Positions 49,195 through 62,264 of a stretch of 64,000 bases of DNA are shown piece after piece. Positions within the stretch are counted from its first letter, which is position 1. Every line of letters starts with the position of its first letter. Location of the stretch: assembly GCF_051401765.1 (NCBI RefSeq), contig NW_027480423.1, positions 9,238,001 to 9,302,000 of the forward strand, given 5' to 3'. The translations under genes and the position numbers were made by a program. The DNA comes from Calliopsis andreniformis. Lineage: Eukaryota; Arthropoda; Insecta; Hymenoptera; Andrenidae. The notes beneath the pieces were generated by a model. It saw only the letters and a list, made by a program, of their open reading frames with translations, ran no database searches and was not told the DNA's origin.

Positions 49195-52100
49195 TTTATA
49201 CAATGGAAAAACTGTTCTATTTATTTTGTATTTTATGCTTCGGGCGTTGACTTCTAAGGCCCTAACTGTTTGATCTGGTGGAGCAACGCCCTAGAGTGAA
49301 GCCTAGGTTGCCCGGAACGTAGAAATGACCATTACTTTCACACTGTTTGCAATTATTCCTTTTATACGATGGAAAAGCTGTTGTATTTATATCTTATTTT
49401 ATGCTTCTGGCGTTGACTTCGAAGGCCCTAGCTATTCGATCTAGTGGAGCAACGCCCTAGAGTGAAGCCTAGGTTGCCCGGAACGTAGAAATGACCATCA
49501 CTTTCAAACTGGTTGCAATTATTCGTTTTATACGATGGAAAAACTGTTGTACTTATATTGTATTTTATGCTTCTGGCGTTGACTTCGAAGGCCCTAGCTA
49601 TTCGATCTAGTGGAGCAACGCCCTAGAGTGAAGCCTAGGTTGCCCGGAACGTAGAAATGACCATCACTTTCAAACTGGTTGCAATTATTCGTTTTATACG
49701 ATGGAAAAACTGTTGTATTTATATTGTATTTTATGCTTCTGGCGTTGACTTCTAAGGACCTAACTATTCGATCTGGTGGAGCAACGCCCTACAGTGACGC
49801 CTAGGTTGCCCGGAACGTAGATATGACCATAACCTTCACACTGGTTGCAAATTATTCCTGCTATACGATGGAAAAGCTGTTGTATTTTTATTGCATTTTA
49901 TGCTTCGGGCATTGACTCCTAAGGCCCTAACTATGCAATCTGTTGGAGCAACGCCCTAGGGGGAAGCCTAGGTTGCCCGGAACGTAGAAATGATCATAAC
50001 TTTCACACTGGTTGCAATTATTCGTTTTATACGATGGTAAAGCTGTTGTATTTATATCGTATTTTATGCTTCTGGCGTTGACTTCTTAGGCCGTAACTAT
50101 TCCATCTGGTGGAACAACGCCCTAGGGTGAAGTCTAGGTTGCCCGGAAAGTAGAAATGACCATAACTTTCACACTGGTAGCAATTATTCGTTTTATACGA
50201 TGGAAAAACTGTTCTATTTATTTTATACTTTATGCTTCGGGCGTTGACTTCTAAGGCCCTAACTATTCGATCGGGTGGAGCAACGCCCTAGAGTGATGCC
50301 TAGGTTGCCCGGTACGTAGAAATGACCATCACTATCAAACTGGTTGCAATTATTTGTTTTATAGGATGGAAAAGCGGTTGTATTTATATCGTATTTTATG
50401 CTTCTGGCGTTGACTTCTTAGGCCCTAACTATTCCATCTGGTGGAACGACGCCCTAGGGTAAAGCCAAGATTGCGCGGAACGTAGAAATGACCATAACTT
50501 TCACACTGGTAGCAATTATTCGTTTTATACTATGGAAAAACTGTTCTATTTATTTTGTATTTTATGCTTCGGGCGTTGACTTCTAAGGCCCTAACTATTC
50601 GATCTGGTAGAGCAACGCCCTAGAGTGAAGCCTAGGTTGCCCGGACCGTAGAAATGACCATTACTTGCACAGTGTTTGCAATTATTCATTTTATACGATG
50701 GAAAAGCTGTTGTATTTATATTGTATTTTATGCTCCTGGCGTTGACTTCTAAGGCCGTGGCTATTAGACGTGGTGGAGCTACGCCCTAGAGTGACGCCTA
50801 GGTTGACCGGAACGTAGAAATGAGCATTACTTTCTCAATGTCTGCAATTATTCATTTTATACGATGGAAAAACTGTTGTACTTATATTGTATTTTATCCT
50901 TCTGGCGTTAAATTCTAAGTCCCTAGCTATTCGATCTGGAGGAGCAACGCCCTAGAGTGAAACATAGTATACCCGGAACGTAGAAATGACCAGTACTTTC
51001 ACACTGGTTGCAGTTATTCGTTCTATACAATGGAAAAACTGTTCTATTTATTTTGCATTTTATGCTTCGGGCGTTGACTTCTAAGGCCCTAGCTATTCCA
51101 TCTGGTGGAGCAACACCCTAGCGTGAAGCCTAGGTTGCCCGGAACGTAGAAATGACAATTACTTCCACACTGTTTGCAAATATACATTTTATACGTTGGC
51201 AAAGCTGTTGCATTTATATTGTATTTTATGCTTCTGGCGTTGACTCCTTAGGCCCTAACTATTCGATCTAGTGGAGCAATGCCTCAGAGTTAAGTCTAGG
51301 ATGCCCGAAACGCCGAAATGATCATTACTTTCACGCATGTTACAATTACTCCTGTTATACGATGAAAAGACTGTTGTATTTTTATTGTATTTTATGCATC
51401 AGGCGTAGGCTTCTAAGGCCGTAGCTATTCGATATGGTGGAGCACCGCCCTAGAGTGAAGCCTAGGTTGCTCGGAACGCAGAAACGGCCACTACTTTCAC
51501 ACTGTTTGCAATTATTCATTTAATACGATGGAAAAGCTGTTGTATTTATATCGTCTTTTATGCTTCGGGCGTTGACTTCTTAGGCCCTAACACTTCGATC
51601 TGGTGGAGCAACGCCCTACAGTGAAGCCTAGGTTGCCCGGAACGTAGATATGACCATAACCTTCACACAGGTTGCAATTATTCGTTTTATACGGTGTAAA
51701 GGCTGTTGTATTTATTTTGTATTTTATTCTTCTGGTGTTGACTTCTTAGGCCCTAACTATGCGATCTGGTGGAACAACGCCGTCGAGTGATGCCTAGGTT
51801 GCCCGGAACGTAGAAATGACCATTACTTTCACACTGCTTGCAATTATTCCTTTTATACCATGGAAATCTGTTGTATTTATATCGTTTTTTATGCTTCTGG
51901 CGTTTACTTCTCAGGACCTAACTATTCGATCTGGTGGAGCAACGCCCTAGAGTGAAGCCTAGGTTGCTCGGAATATAGAAATGACCATAACTTTCACACT
52001 GGTTGCTATTATTCGTTTACTAGGATGGAAAACTGTTGTATTTATATTGTATTTTATGCTTCTGGCGTTCACTTCTTAGGGCCTAAGTATGCGATCTGAT

Positions 52101-52710
52101 GGAACAATGCCCTAGGGTGAAGCCTAGGTTCCCCGGAACGTAGAAATGACCATAACTTTTACACTGGTAGCAATTATTCGTTTTATACAATGGAAAAACT
52201 GTTCTATTTATTTTGTATTTTATGCTTCGGGCGTTGACTTCTTTGCCCCTAACAATTCGATCTGGTGGAGCAACGCCCTAGGGTGAAGTCTAGGTTCCCT
52301 GGAACGTACAAATGACCATCACTTTCACACAGGTTGCAATTATTCCTGTTATAGGATGGAAAGACTGTTGTATTTTTATTGCATTTTATGCTTCTGGCGT
52401 TCACTTCTTAGGCCCTGACTATTCGATCTGGTGGAACAACGCCCTAGGGTGAAGCCTAGTTGCCCGGAACGTAGAAATGACCACAACTTTTACACTGGTA
52501 GCAATTATTCGTTTTATACAATGGAAAATCTGTTCTATTTATTTTGTATTTTATGCTTCGGGCGCTGATTTCTAAGGCCCTAACTATTTGATCTGGTGGA
52601 GCAACGCCCTAGAGTGAAGCCTAGGTTGCCCGGAACGTAGAAATGACCATCACTTTCAAACTGGTTGCAATTAATCCTGTTATACGATGGAAAACCTGTT
52701 GTATTTTTAT
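49195..52710. repeat. Mosaic array between higher-order blocks
   Basis: Starts with a near-perfect single-monomer duplication carrying GACTTCGAAGGCCC (about 49420 and 49585). It then passes through monomers with a one-base insertion (GTTGCAAATTATTCC, near 49845), K-like pieces near 50090-50330, GTCTGCAATTATTC near 50840, and a dimer near 51621-51952 related to 53941-54272. No gene or mobile element. Confidence 0.75.
51680..51696 (+). other. CENP-B-box-like tract, 8 of 9 core bases
   Basis: ATTCGTTTTATACGGTG within the dimer near 51621-51952. It is followed by TAAAGG rather than the usual GAAAAA. The same tract is repeated at 54000-54016. Confidence 0.4.
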
Positions 52711-53940
52711 TGCATTTTATGCTTCTGGCGTTCGCTTCTTAGGCGCTAACTATTCGATCTGGTGGAACAACGCCCTAGGGTAAAGCCTAGGTTGCCCGGA
52801 ACGTAGAAATGACCATAACTTTTACACTGGTAGCAATTATTCGTATTATACAATGGAAAAACTGTTGTCTTTATATTGTATTTTATGCTTCTGGCGTTGA
52901 CTTCTTAGGCCCTAACTATTCGATCTGGTGGAGCAATGCCTCAGAGTTAAGTCTAGGTTCCCTGGAACGTACAAGTGACCATCAGTTTCACACGGGTTGC
53001 AATTATTCCTGTTATACGATGGAAAGTCTGTTGTATTTTTATTGCATTTTATGCTTCTGGCGTTCACTTCCTAGGCCCTGACTATTCGTTCTGGTGGAAC
53101 AACGCCCTAGGGTGAAGCCTAGGTTGCCCGGAACGTAGAAATGACCATAACTTTTACACTGGTAGCAATTATTCGTTTTATACAATGGAAAAACTGTTCT
53201 ATTTATTTTGTATTTTATGCTTCGGCCGTTGACTTCTAAGGCCCTAACTGTTTGATCTGGTGAAGCAACGCCCTAGAGTGAATCCTAGGTTGCCCGGAAC
53301 GTAGAAATGACCATAACTTTTACACTGGTAGCAATTATTCGTTTTATACGATGGAAAAACTGTTTTACTTGTATTGTATTTAATGCTTCTGGCGTTCACT
53401 TCCTAGGCCCTGACTATTCGATCTGGTGGACAATGCCCTAGGGTGAAGCCTAGGTTGCCCGGAGCGTAGAAATGACCATAACATTCACACTGGTTGAAAT
53501 TATTCGTTTTATATGATGGAAAAGGTGTTGCATCTTTATTGTATTTTATGATTCTGGCGTTGACTTCTAAGGCCCAAACTATTCAATCTGTTGGAGCAAC
53601 TCCCTAGAGTGAAGCCTAGGTTGCTCGGAATGTAGAAATGACCATAACTTTCACACTGGTTGCAATTATTCGTTTTATACGATGGAAAAACTGTTGTATT
53701 TATATTGTATTTTATGCTTCTGGCTTTCACTTCCTAGGCCCTAACTATTCGATCTGGTGGAACAACGCCCTGGGGTGAAGCCTAGGTTGCCCGGAACGTA
53801 GAAATGACCATAACTTTTACACTGGTAGCAATTATTCGTTTTATACGATGGAAAAACTGTTGTATCTATATCGTCTTTTATGCTTCGGGCGTTGACGTCT
53901 TAGGCCCTAACACTTCGATCTGGTAGAGCAACGCCCTACA

Positions 53941-54272
53941 GTGAAGCCTAGGTTGCCCGGAACGTAGATATGACCATAACCTTCACACAGGTTGCAATTA
54001 TTCGTTTTATACGGTGTAAAGGCTGTTGTATTTATTTTGTATTTTATTCTTCTGGCGTTGACTTCTTAGGCCCAAACTATTCGATCTGGTGGAACAACGC
54101 CGTAGAGTGATGCCTAGGTTGCCCGGAACGTAGAAATGACCATTACTTTCACACTGTTTGCAATTATTCCTTTTATACCATGGAAATCTGTTGTATTTAT
54201 ATCGTATTTTATGCTTCTGGCGTTGACTTCTTAGGACCTAACTATTCGATCTGGTGGAGCAACGCCCTAGAG
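53941..54272. repeat. Dimer present only in the right copy of the block
   Basis: Two monomers with GTAGATATGACC, ATACGGTGTAAAGG and ACCATGGAAATCTG. They interrupt the match to 25160-30358 and are closely similar to 51621-51952 (offset 2320 bp, 14 monomers). Either they were inserted by conversion from the nearby copy or they were lost from the left block. Similarity to a near neighbour favours loss on the left or local conversion about equally. Confidence 0.78.
54000..54016 (+). other. CENP-B-box-like tract, 8 of 9 core bases
   Basis: Second copy of the 51680 tract, 2320 bp away, inside the dimer that distinguishes the right 5.5-kb block from the left one. Confidence 0.4.
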
Positions 54273-55160
54273 TGAAGCCTAGGTTGCTCGGAATATAGAA
54301 ATGACCATAACTTTCACACTGGTTGCTATTATTCGTTTACTAGGATGGAAAAACTGTTGTATTTATATTGTATTTTATGCTTCTGGCGTTCACTTCTTAG
54401 GGCCTAACTATGCGATCTGATGGAACAATGCCCTAGGGTGAAGCCTAGGTTCCCCGGAACGTAGAAATGACCATAACTTTTACACTGGTAGCAATTATTC
54501 GTTCTATACCATGGAAAAACTGTTCTATTTATTTTGTATTTTATGCTTCAGGCGTTGACTTCTATCGCCCTAACTGTTTGATCTGGTGGAGCAACGCCCT
54601 AGAGTGAAGCCTAGGTTGCCCGGAACGTAGAAATGACCATTACTTTCACACTGTTTGCAATTATTCCTTTTATACGATGGAAAATCTGTTGTATTTATAT
54701 TGTATTTTATGCTTCTGGCGTTCACTTCTTAGGCCCTAACTATTCGATCTGGTGGAACAACGGCCTAAGGTGAAGCCTAGGTTGCCCGCAACGTAGAAAT
54801 GGCCATAACTTTTACACATGTAGCAATTATTCGTTTTATACAATGGAAAAACTGTTCTATTTATTTTGTATTTAATGCTTCGGGCGTTGGCTTCTAAGGC
54901 CCTAACTGTTTGATCTGGTGGACCAACGCCTTAGAGTGAAGCCTAGGTTGCCCGGAACGTAGAAATGACCATAGCTTTCACACTGGTTGCTATTATTCGT
55001 TTTATACGATGGAAAAACTGTTATATTGATATTGTATTTTATGCTTCAGTCGTTGACATCTGAGGCCGTAGCTATTCGATGTGGTGGAAGAACGCCATAG
55101 AGTGGAGCCTAGGTTGCCCGGAACGTAGAAATGTCCATATCTTTCACACTGTTTGCAATT

Positions 55161-55177
55161 ATTCATTTTATACGGGG
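55161..55177 (+). other. CENP-B-box-like tract with intact CGGG, duplicate
   Basis: Copy of 27279-27295 at 27882 bp. Same single mismatch to the nine-base core (TTCA for TTCG). Confidence 0.38.
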
Positions 55178-55827
55178 GCAAAGCTGTTGCATTTATATTG
55201 TATTTTATGCTTCTGGCGTTGACTCCTTAGGCCCTAACCATTCGATCTGGTGGAGCAATGCCTCAGAGTTAAGTCTAGGGTGCCCGAAACGCCGAAATGA
55301 TCATTACTTTCACGCAGGTTGCAATTATTCCTGTTATACGATGAAAAGACTGTTGTATTTTTATTGTATTTTATGCTTCAGTCGTAGGCTTCTAAGGCCG
55401 TGGCTATTCGATATGGTAGAGCACCGCCCTAGAGTGAAGCCTAGGTTTCTCGGAACGCAGAAATGACCACTACTTTCACACTGTTTGCAATTATTCATTT
55501 AATACGATGGAAAAGCTGTTGTATTTATATCGTATTTTATGCTTCGGGCGTTGACTTCTAAGGCCCTAGCTATTCGATCTAGTGGAGCAACGCCCTAGAG
55601 GGTAGCCTAGGTTGCCCGGAACGTAGAAATGACCATAGCTTTCACACTGGTTGCGATTATTCCTTTTATACGATGGAAAAGCTGTTGTATTTATATCGTA
55701 TTTTATGCTTCGGGCGTTGACTTCTTTGGCCCTAACAATTCGATCTGGTGGAGCAACGCCCTAGAGTGAAGCATAGGTTCCCTGGAACGTACAAATGACC
55801 ATCACTTTCACACGGGTTGCAATTATT

Positions 55828-55842
55828 CCTGTTTATAACAGG
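55828..55842. other. 15-nt palindrome, duplicate copy
   Basis: Same CCTGTTTATAACAGG as at 27946, exactly 27882 bp away. It is a shared derived marker joining the two 5-kb blocks. Confidence 0.85.
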
Positions 55843-58240
55843 ATGGAAAGACTGTTGCATTTTTATAGCATTTTATGCTTCTGGCATTCACTTCTTAGGC
55901 CCTGACTATTCGATCTGGTGGAACAACGCCCTAGGGTGAAGCCTAGGTTGCCCGGAACGTAGAAATGACCATAACCTTTACACTGGTAGCAATTATTCGT
56001 TTTATACAATGGAAAAACTGTTCTATTTATTATGTATTTTATGCTTCGTGCGTTGACTTCTAAGGCCCTAACTGTTTGATCTGGTGTTGCAACGCCCTAG
56101 AGTGAAGCCTAGATTGCCCGGAACGTAGAAATGACAATTACTTTCACACTGTTTGCAATTATACCTTTTATACGATGCAAAAGCTGTTGTATTTATATCG
56201 TATTTTATGCTTCTGGCGTTGACTTCTAAGGACCTAACTATTCGATCTGGTGGAGCAACGCCCTAGAGTGAAGCCTAGGTTGCCCGGAACGTAGAAATGA
56301 CCATAACTTTCACACTGGTTGCTATTATTCGTTTTATACGATGGAAAAACTGTTATATTTATATTGTATTTTATGCTTCAGGCGTTGACTTCTGAGGCCG
56401 CAGCTATTCGATGTTGTGGAAGATCGCCATAGAGTGAAGCCTAGGTTGCCCGGAACGTAGAAATGTCCATATCTTTCACACTGTTTGCAATAATTCATTT
56501 TATACGGTGGCAAAGCTGTTGCATTTATATTGTATTTTATGCTTCCGGCGTTGACTCCTTAGGCCCTAACTATTGGATCTGGTGGAGCAATGCCTCAGAG
56601 TTAAGTCTAGGATGCCCGAAACGCCGAAATGATCATTACTTTCACGCTTGTTGCAATTATTCCTGTTGTACGATGAAAAGACCGTTGTATTTTTATTGTA
56701 TTTTATGCTTCAGGCGTAGGCTTCTAAGGCCGTAGCTATTGGATATGGTGGAGCACCGCCGTAGAGTGAAGCCTAGGTTGCTCGGAATATAGAAATGACC
56801 ATAACTTTCACACTGGTTGCAATTATTCGTTTTCTACGATGGACAAACTGTTGTATTTATATTGTATTTTATGCTTCTGGCGTTCACTTCTTAGGGCCTA
56901 ACTATTCGATCTGATGGAACAGTGCCCTAGGGTGAAGCCTAGGTTGCCCGGAACGTAAAAATGACCATAACCTTTACACTGGTAGCAATTATTCGTTTTA
57001 TACAATGTAAAAACTGTTCTATTTATTTTGTATTTTATGCTTCGGGCGTTGACTTCTTTGGCCCTAACAATTCGATCTGGTGGAGGAACGCCCTAGAGTG
57101 AAGCATAGGTTCCCTGGAACGTACAAATGACCATCACTTTCACACGGGTTGCAATTATTCCTGTTATAGGATCGAAAGACTGTTGCATTTTTATTGCATT
57201 TTATGCTTCTGGCGCTCACTTCTTAGGCCCAGACTATTCGATCTGGTGGAACAACGGCCTAACGTGAAGCCTAGGTTGCCCGCAACGTAGAAATGGCCAT
57301 AACTTTCACACTGGTTGCAATTATTTGTTTTATACGATGGAAAAGCTGTTGTATTTATATCGTATTTTATGCTTCTGGCGTTGACTTCTTAGGCCCTAAC
57401 TGTTCCATCTGGTGGAACAACGCCCTAGGGTGAAGCCTAGGTTGCGCGGAAAGTAGAAATGACCATAACTTTCATACTGGTAGCAATTATTCGTTTTATA
57501 CAATGGAAAAACCGTTCTATTTATTTTGTACTTTATGCTTAGGGCGTTGACTTCTAACGCCCTAACTGTTTGATCTGGTGGAGCATCGCCGTAGAGTGAA
57601 GCCTAGGTTGCCCGGAACGTAGAAATGACCATAACTTTCACACTGGTTGCTATTATTCGTTTTATACGATGGAAAGACTGTTGTATTTATATCGTATTTT
57701 ATGCTTCTGGCGTTGACTTCTGAGGCCCTAACTATTCGAACAGGTGGAGCGATGCCTCAGAGTTAAGTCTAGGATGCCCGAAACGCCGAAATGATCATTA
57801 CTTTCACGCTTGTTGTAATTATTCCTGTTATAGGATGGAAAGACTGTTGTATATTTATTGTATTTTATACTTCAGGCGTTGACTTCTGAGGCCGTAGCTA
57901 TTCGATGTGGTGGAAGAACTCCATACAGTGAAGCCTAGATTGCCCGAAACGTAGAAATGACCATCACTTTCAAACTGGTTGCAATTAATCCTGTTATACG
58001 AAGGATAAACTGTTGTATTTTTATTGCATTTTATGCTTCGGGCGTTGACTTCTAAGGCCCTGACTATTCAATCTGTTGGAGCAACGTCCTAGAGGGAAGC
58101 CTAGGTTGCTCGGAATGTAGAAATGACCATAGCTTTCACACTGGTTGCAATTATTGGTTTTATATAATGGAAAAACTGTTGTATTTATATTGTATTTTAT
58201 GCTTCTGGCGTTCACTTCTTAGGCCCTAACTATTCGATCT

Positions 58241-61200
58241 GGTGGAACAACGGCCGAACGTGAAGCCTAGGTTGCCCGCAACGTAGAAATGGCCATAACT
58301 TTTAGACAGGTAGCAATTATTCGTTTTATACAATGGAAAAACTGTTCTGTTTATTTTGTATTTAATGCTTCGGGCGTTGGCTTCTAAGGCCCTAACTGTT
58401 TGATCTGGTGGACCAACGCCCTAGAGTGAAGCCTAGGTTGCCCGGAACGTAGAAATGACCATAACTTTCACACTGGTTGCTATTATTCGTTTTCTACGAT
58501 GGAAAAACTGTTGTATTTATATTGTATTTTATGCTTCTGGCGTTCACTTCTTAGGCCCTAACTATTCGATCTGGTGGAACAACGGCCTAACGTGAAGCCT
58601 AGGTTGCCCGCAACGTAGAAATGGCCATAACTTTTACACAGGTAGCAATTATTCGTTTTATACAATGGAAAAACTGTTCTATTTATTTTGTATTTAATGC
58701 TTCGGGCGTTGGCTTCTAAGGCCCTAGCTATTCAATCTGTTGGATCAACGCCCTAGGGTGAAGCCTAGGTTGCTCGGAAAGTAGAAATGACCATAAGTTT
58801 CATACTGGTTGCAATTAATCGTTTTATACGATGGAAAAACTGTTGTATTTATATTGTATTTTATGCTTGTGGCGTTGACTTCTAAGGCCCTAATTATTCG
58901 AATTGGTGGAGCAATGCCTCAGAGTTAAGTCTAGGATCCCCGAAACGCCGAAATGATCATTACCTTCACGCTTGTTGCAATTATTCCTGTTATACGATGA
59001 TAAGACTGTTGTATTTTTATTGTATTTTATGCTTCAGGCGTGGACTTCTGAGGCCGTAGCTATTCGATGTGGTGGAGGAACGCCATACAGTGAAGCCCAG
59101 GTTGCCCGGAACGTAGAAATGACCATAACTGTCACACTGGTTGCAATTATTTGTTTTATACGATGGAAAAGCTGTTGTATTTATATCGTATTTTATGCTT
59201 CTGGCGTTGACTCCTTAGGCCCTAACTATTCGATCAGGTGGAGCAACGCCCTAGAGTGAAGCCTAGGTTGCTCGAAATGTAGAAATGACCATAACTTTCA
59301 CACTGGTTGCTATCATTCGTTTTATATGATGGAAAATCTGTTGTATTTATATTGTATTTAATGCTTCGGGAGTTGACTTCTAAGGCCCTAACTGTTTGAT
59401 CTGGTGGAGCAACGCCCTAGAGTGATGCCTAGGTTGCCTGGAACGTAGAAATGTCCATCACTTTCACACGGGTTGCAATTATTCCTGTTATAGGATGGAA
59501 AGATTGTTGTATTTATATCGTATTTTATGCTTCTGGCGTTGACTTCTGAGGCCCTAACTATTCGATCAGGTGGAGCGATGCCTCAGAGTTAAGTCTAGGA
59601 TGCCCGAAACGCCGAAATGATCATTACTTTCACGCTTGTTGTAATTATTCCTGTTATAGGATGGAAAGACTGTTGTATATTTATTGTATTTTATACTTCA
59701 GGCGTTGACTTCTGAGGCCGTAGCTATTCGATGTGGTGGAAGAACGCCATACAGTGAAGCCTAGATTGCCCGAAACGTAGAAATGACCATTACTTTCACA
59801 CTGTTTGCAATTATTCCTTTTATACGATGGAAAAGCTGTTGTATTTATATCGTATTTTATGCTTCTGGCGTTGACTTGTAAGGACCTAACTATTCGGTCT
59901 GGTGGAGCAACGCCCTAGAATGAAGCCTAGGTTGCTCGGAATGTAGAAATGACCATAACTTTCACACTGGTTGCAATTATTCGTTTTATACGATGGAAAA
60001 ACTGTTGCATCTTTATCGTATTTTGTGCTTCTGGCGTTGACTTCTTAGGCCGTAACTATTCGATCTGGTGGAGCACCGCCCTGGAGTGAAACCTAGGTTG
60101 CCCGGAACGTAGAAATGACCACTACTATCACACTGGTTGCAAATTATTCCTGCTATACGATGGAAAAGCTGTTGTATTTTTATTGCAGTTTATGCTCCGG
60201 GCATTGAATTCTAAGGCCCTAACTATTCAATCTGTTGGAGCAACGCCCAAGCGTGAAGCCTAGGTTGCCCGGAACGTAGAAATGACCATAACTTTCACAC
60301 TGGTTGCAATTACTTGTTTTATACGATGGAAAAGCTGTTGTATTTATATCGTATTTTATGCTTCTGGCGTTGACTTCTTAGGCCCTAACTGTTCCATCTG
60401 GTGGAACAACGCCCTAGGGTGAAGCCTAGGTTGCCCGGAAAGTAGAAATGACCATAACTTTCACACTGGTTGCAATTATTCGTTTTATACGATGGAAAAA
60501 CTGTTGCATCTTTATCGTATTTTGTGCTTCTGGCGTTGACTTCTTAGGCCGTAACTGTTCGATCTGGTGGAGCAACGCCTTGGAGTGAAACCTAGGTTGC
60601 CCGGAAAGTAGAAATGACCATTACTTTCACACTGTTTGCAATTACTCCTTTTATACGATGGAAAAGCGGTTGTATTTATATTGTATTTTATGCTTCTGGC
60701 GTTGACTTCTTAGGCCCTAACTATTCGATCTGGTGGTACAACGCCCTAGGGTGAAGCCTAGGTTGCCCCGAACGTAGAACTGACCATAACTTTTACACTG
60801 TCAGCAATTATTCGTTTTATACAATGGAAAAACCGTTCTATTTATTTTGTACTTCATGCTTCGGGCGTTGACTTCTAAGGCCCTAACTGTTTGATCTGGT
60901 GGAGCATCGCCGTAGAGTGAAGCCTAGGTTGCCCGGAACGTAGAAATGACAATAACTTTCACACTGGTTGCTATTATTCGTTTTATACGATGGAAAAACT
61001 GTTATATTTATATTGTATTTAAGCTTCTGGCGTTGACTTCTGAGGCCGCTGCTATTCGATGTGGTGGAAGAACGCCATAGAGTGAAGCCTAGGTAGCCCG
61101 GATCGTAGAAATGTCCATATCTTTCACACTGTTTGCAATTTTTCGTTTTATACGATGGAAAAACTGTTTTATTTATTTTGTATTTTATGCTTCGGGCGTT
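58241..61200. repeat. Transition back to divergent array
   Basis: Monomers resemble homogenised types at first: ACAACGGCCGAACG, 58785-59075 as above, and GGTGGAGCGATGCC at 59569, 11 monomers from 57743. Private changes then become more frequent toward 61 kb. A one-base-longer monomer with GCAAATTATTCC lies near 60140. Nothing else is present. Confidence 0.75.
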
Positions 61201-61269
61201 GGCTTCTAAGGCCCTAACTATTCGATCTGGTGGTACAACGCCCTAGAGTGAAGCCTAGGTTGCACGGAT

Positions 61270-61600
61270 CGTAGAAATGACCATATCTTTCACACTGGTT
61301 ACAATTATTCCCGTTATACGATGGAAAAGCTGTTGTATTTTTATTGTATTTTCTGCTTCTGGCTTTGACTTCTATGGTCCTAGATATTCGATCTGGTAGG
61401 AAAACGTCCAAGAGTGAAGCCTATGTTGGCCGGAACGTAGAAATGACCATTAGTTTCACACCGTTTGCAATTATTACTGTTATACGGTGGAAGGACTGTT
61501 GTATATTTATTGTATTTTATGCTTCTGGCGTTTACTTCCTAGGCCCTAACTATTCGACCTGGTGGAACAACGCCCTAGAGTGAAGCCTAGGTTGCACGGA
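61270..61600. repeat. 4-monomer-offset dimer, copy 1
   Basis: Partner 61934-62264, offset 664 bp. Both hold TTACAATTATTCCCGTTATACG, TTTTCTGCTTCTGG and a following TATGTTGGCCGGAACG monomer. Differences include TTATTACTGTTATACGGTGG here against TTATTCCTGTTATACGATGG there. Confidence 0.75.
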
Positions 61601-61933
61601 TCGTAGAAATGACCACATCTTTCACACTGGTTGCAATTAATCCTGTTATACGATGGAAAAACCTTTGTATTTATTTTGTATTTGGTGCTCCTGGCGTTGA
61701 CTTCTTAGGCGCTAACTATTGCGTCTGGTGGACCAGCGCCCTAGAGTGAAGCCTAGGTTTCCCGGAACGTAGTAATGACCATCTCTTTCACAATTGTTGC
61801 AATTATTCCCGTTATACGATGGAAAGGCTGTTGTATTTATGCTGCATTTTATGCTTCTGGCGTTGACTTCTTAGGCCCTAACTATTCGTTCTGGTGGAAC
61901 AACGCCCTGGAGGGCATCCTAGGTTGCCCGGAA

Positions 61934-62264
61934 CGTAGAAATGACAATATCTTTCACACTGGTTACAATTATTCCCGTTATACGATGGAAAAGCTGTTGT
62001 ATTTTTATTGTATTTTCTGCTTCTGGCTTTGACTTCTATGGTCCTAACTATTCGATCTGGTAGGGCAACGTCCAAGAGTGAAGCCTATGTTGGCCGGAAC
62101 GTAAAAATGACCATTAGTTTCACACCGGTTGCAATTATTCCTGTTATACGATGGAAGGACTGTTGTATTTTTATTGTATTTTATGCTTCTGGCGTTGTCC
62201 TCGTAGGCCCTAACTATTCGATCTGGTGGAGCAACGCCCTAGAGTGAAGCCTAGGTTGCACGGA
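61934..62264. repeat. 4-monomer-offset dimer, copy 2
   Basis: Partner of 61270-61600. The TTTTCTGCTTCTGG marker lies at 61351 (from TTCTGC), 62015 and 63494. The third spacing, 1479 bp (9 monomers), is shortened by the 11-bp deletion near 63325. Confidence 0.75.

Larger units (their letters stand above)
52711..58240. repeat. 5.5-kb duplicated block, right copy
   Basis: Partner of 25160-30358, with a dimer of about 331 bp at 53941-54272 that the left copy lacks. A few substitutions separate the two, for example GGAAGAACTG near 25306 against GGAAAAACTG near 52857, and TTGGATATGG near 28692 against TTGGATCTGG near 56574. Confidence 0.88.
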
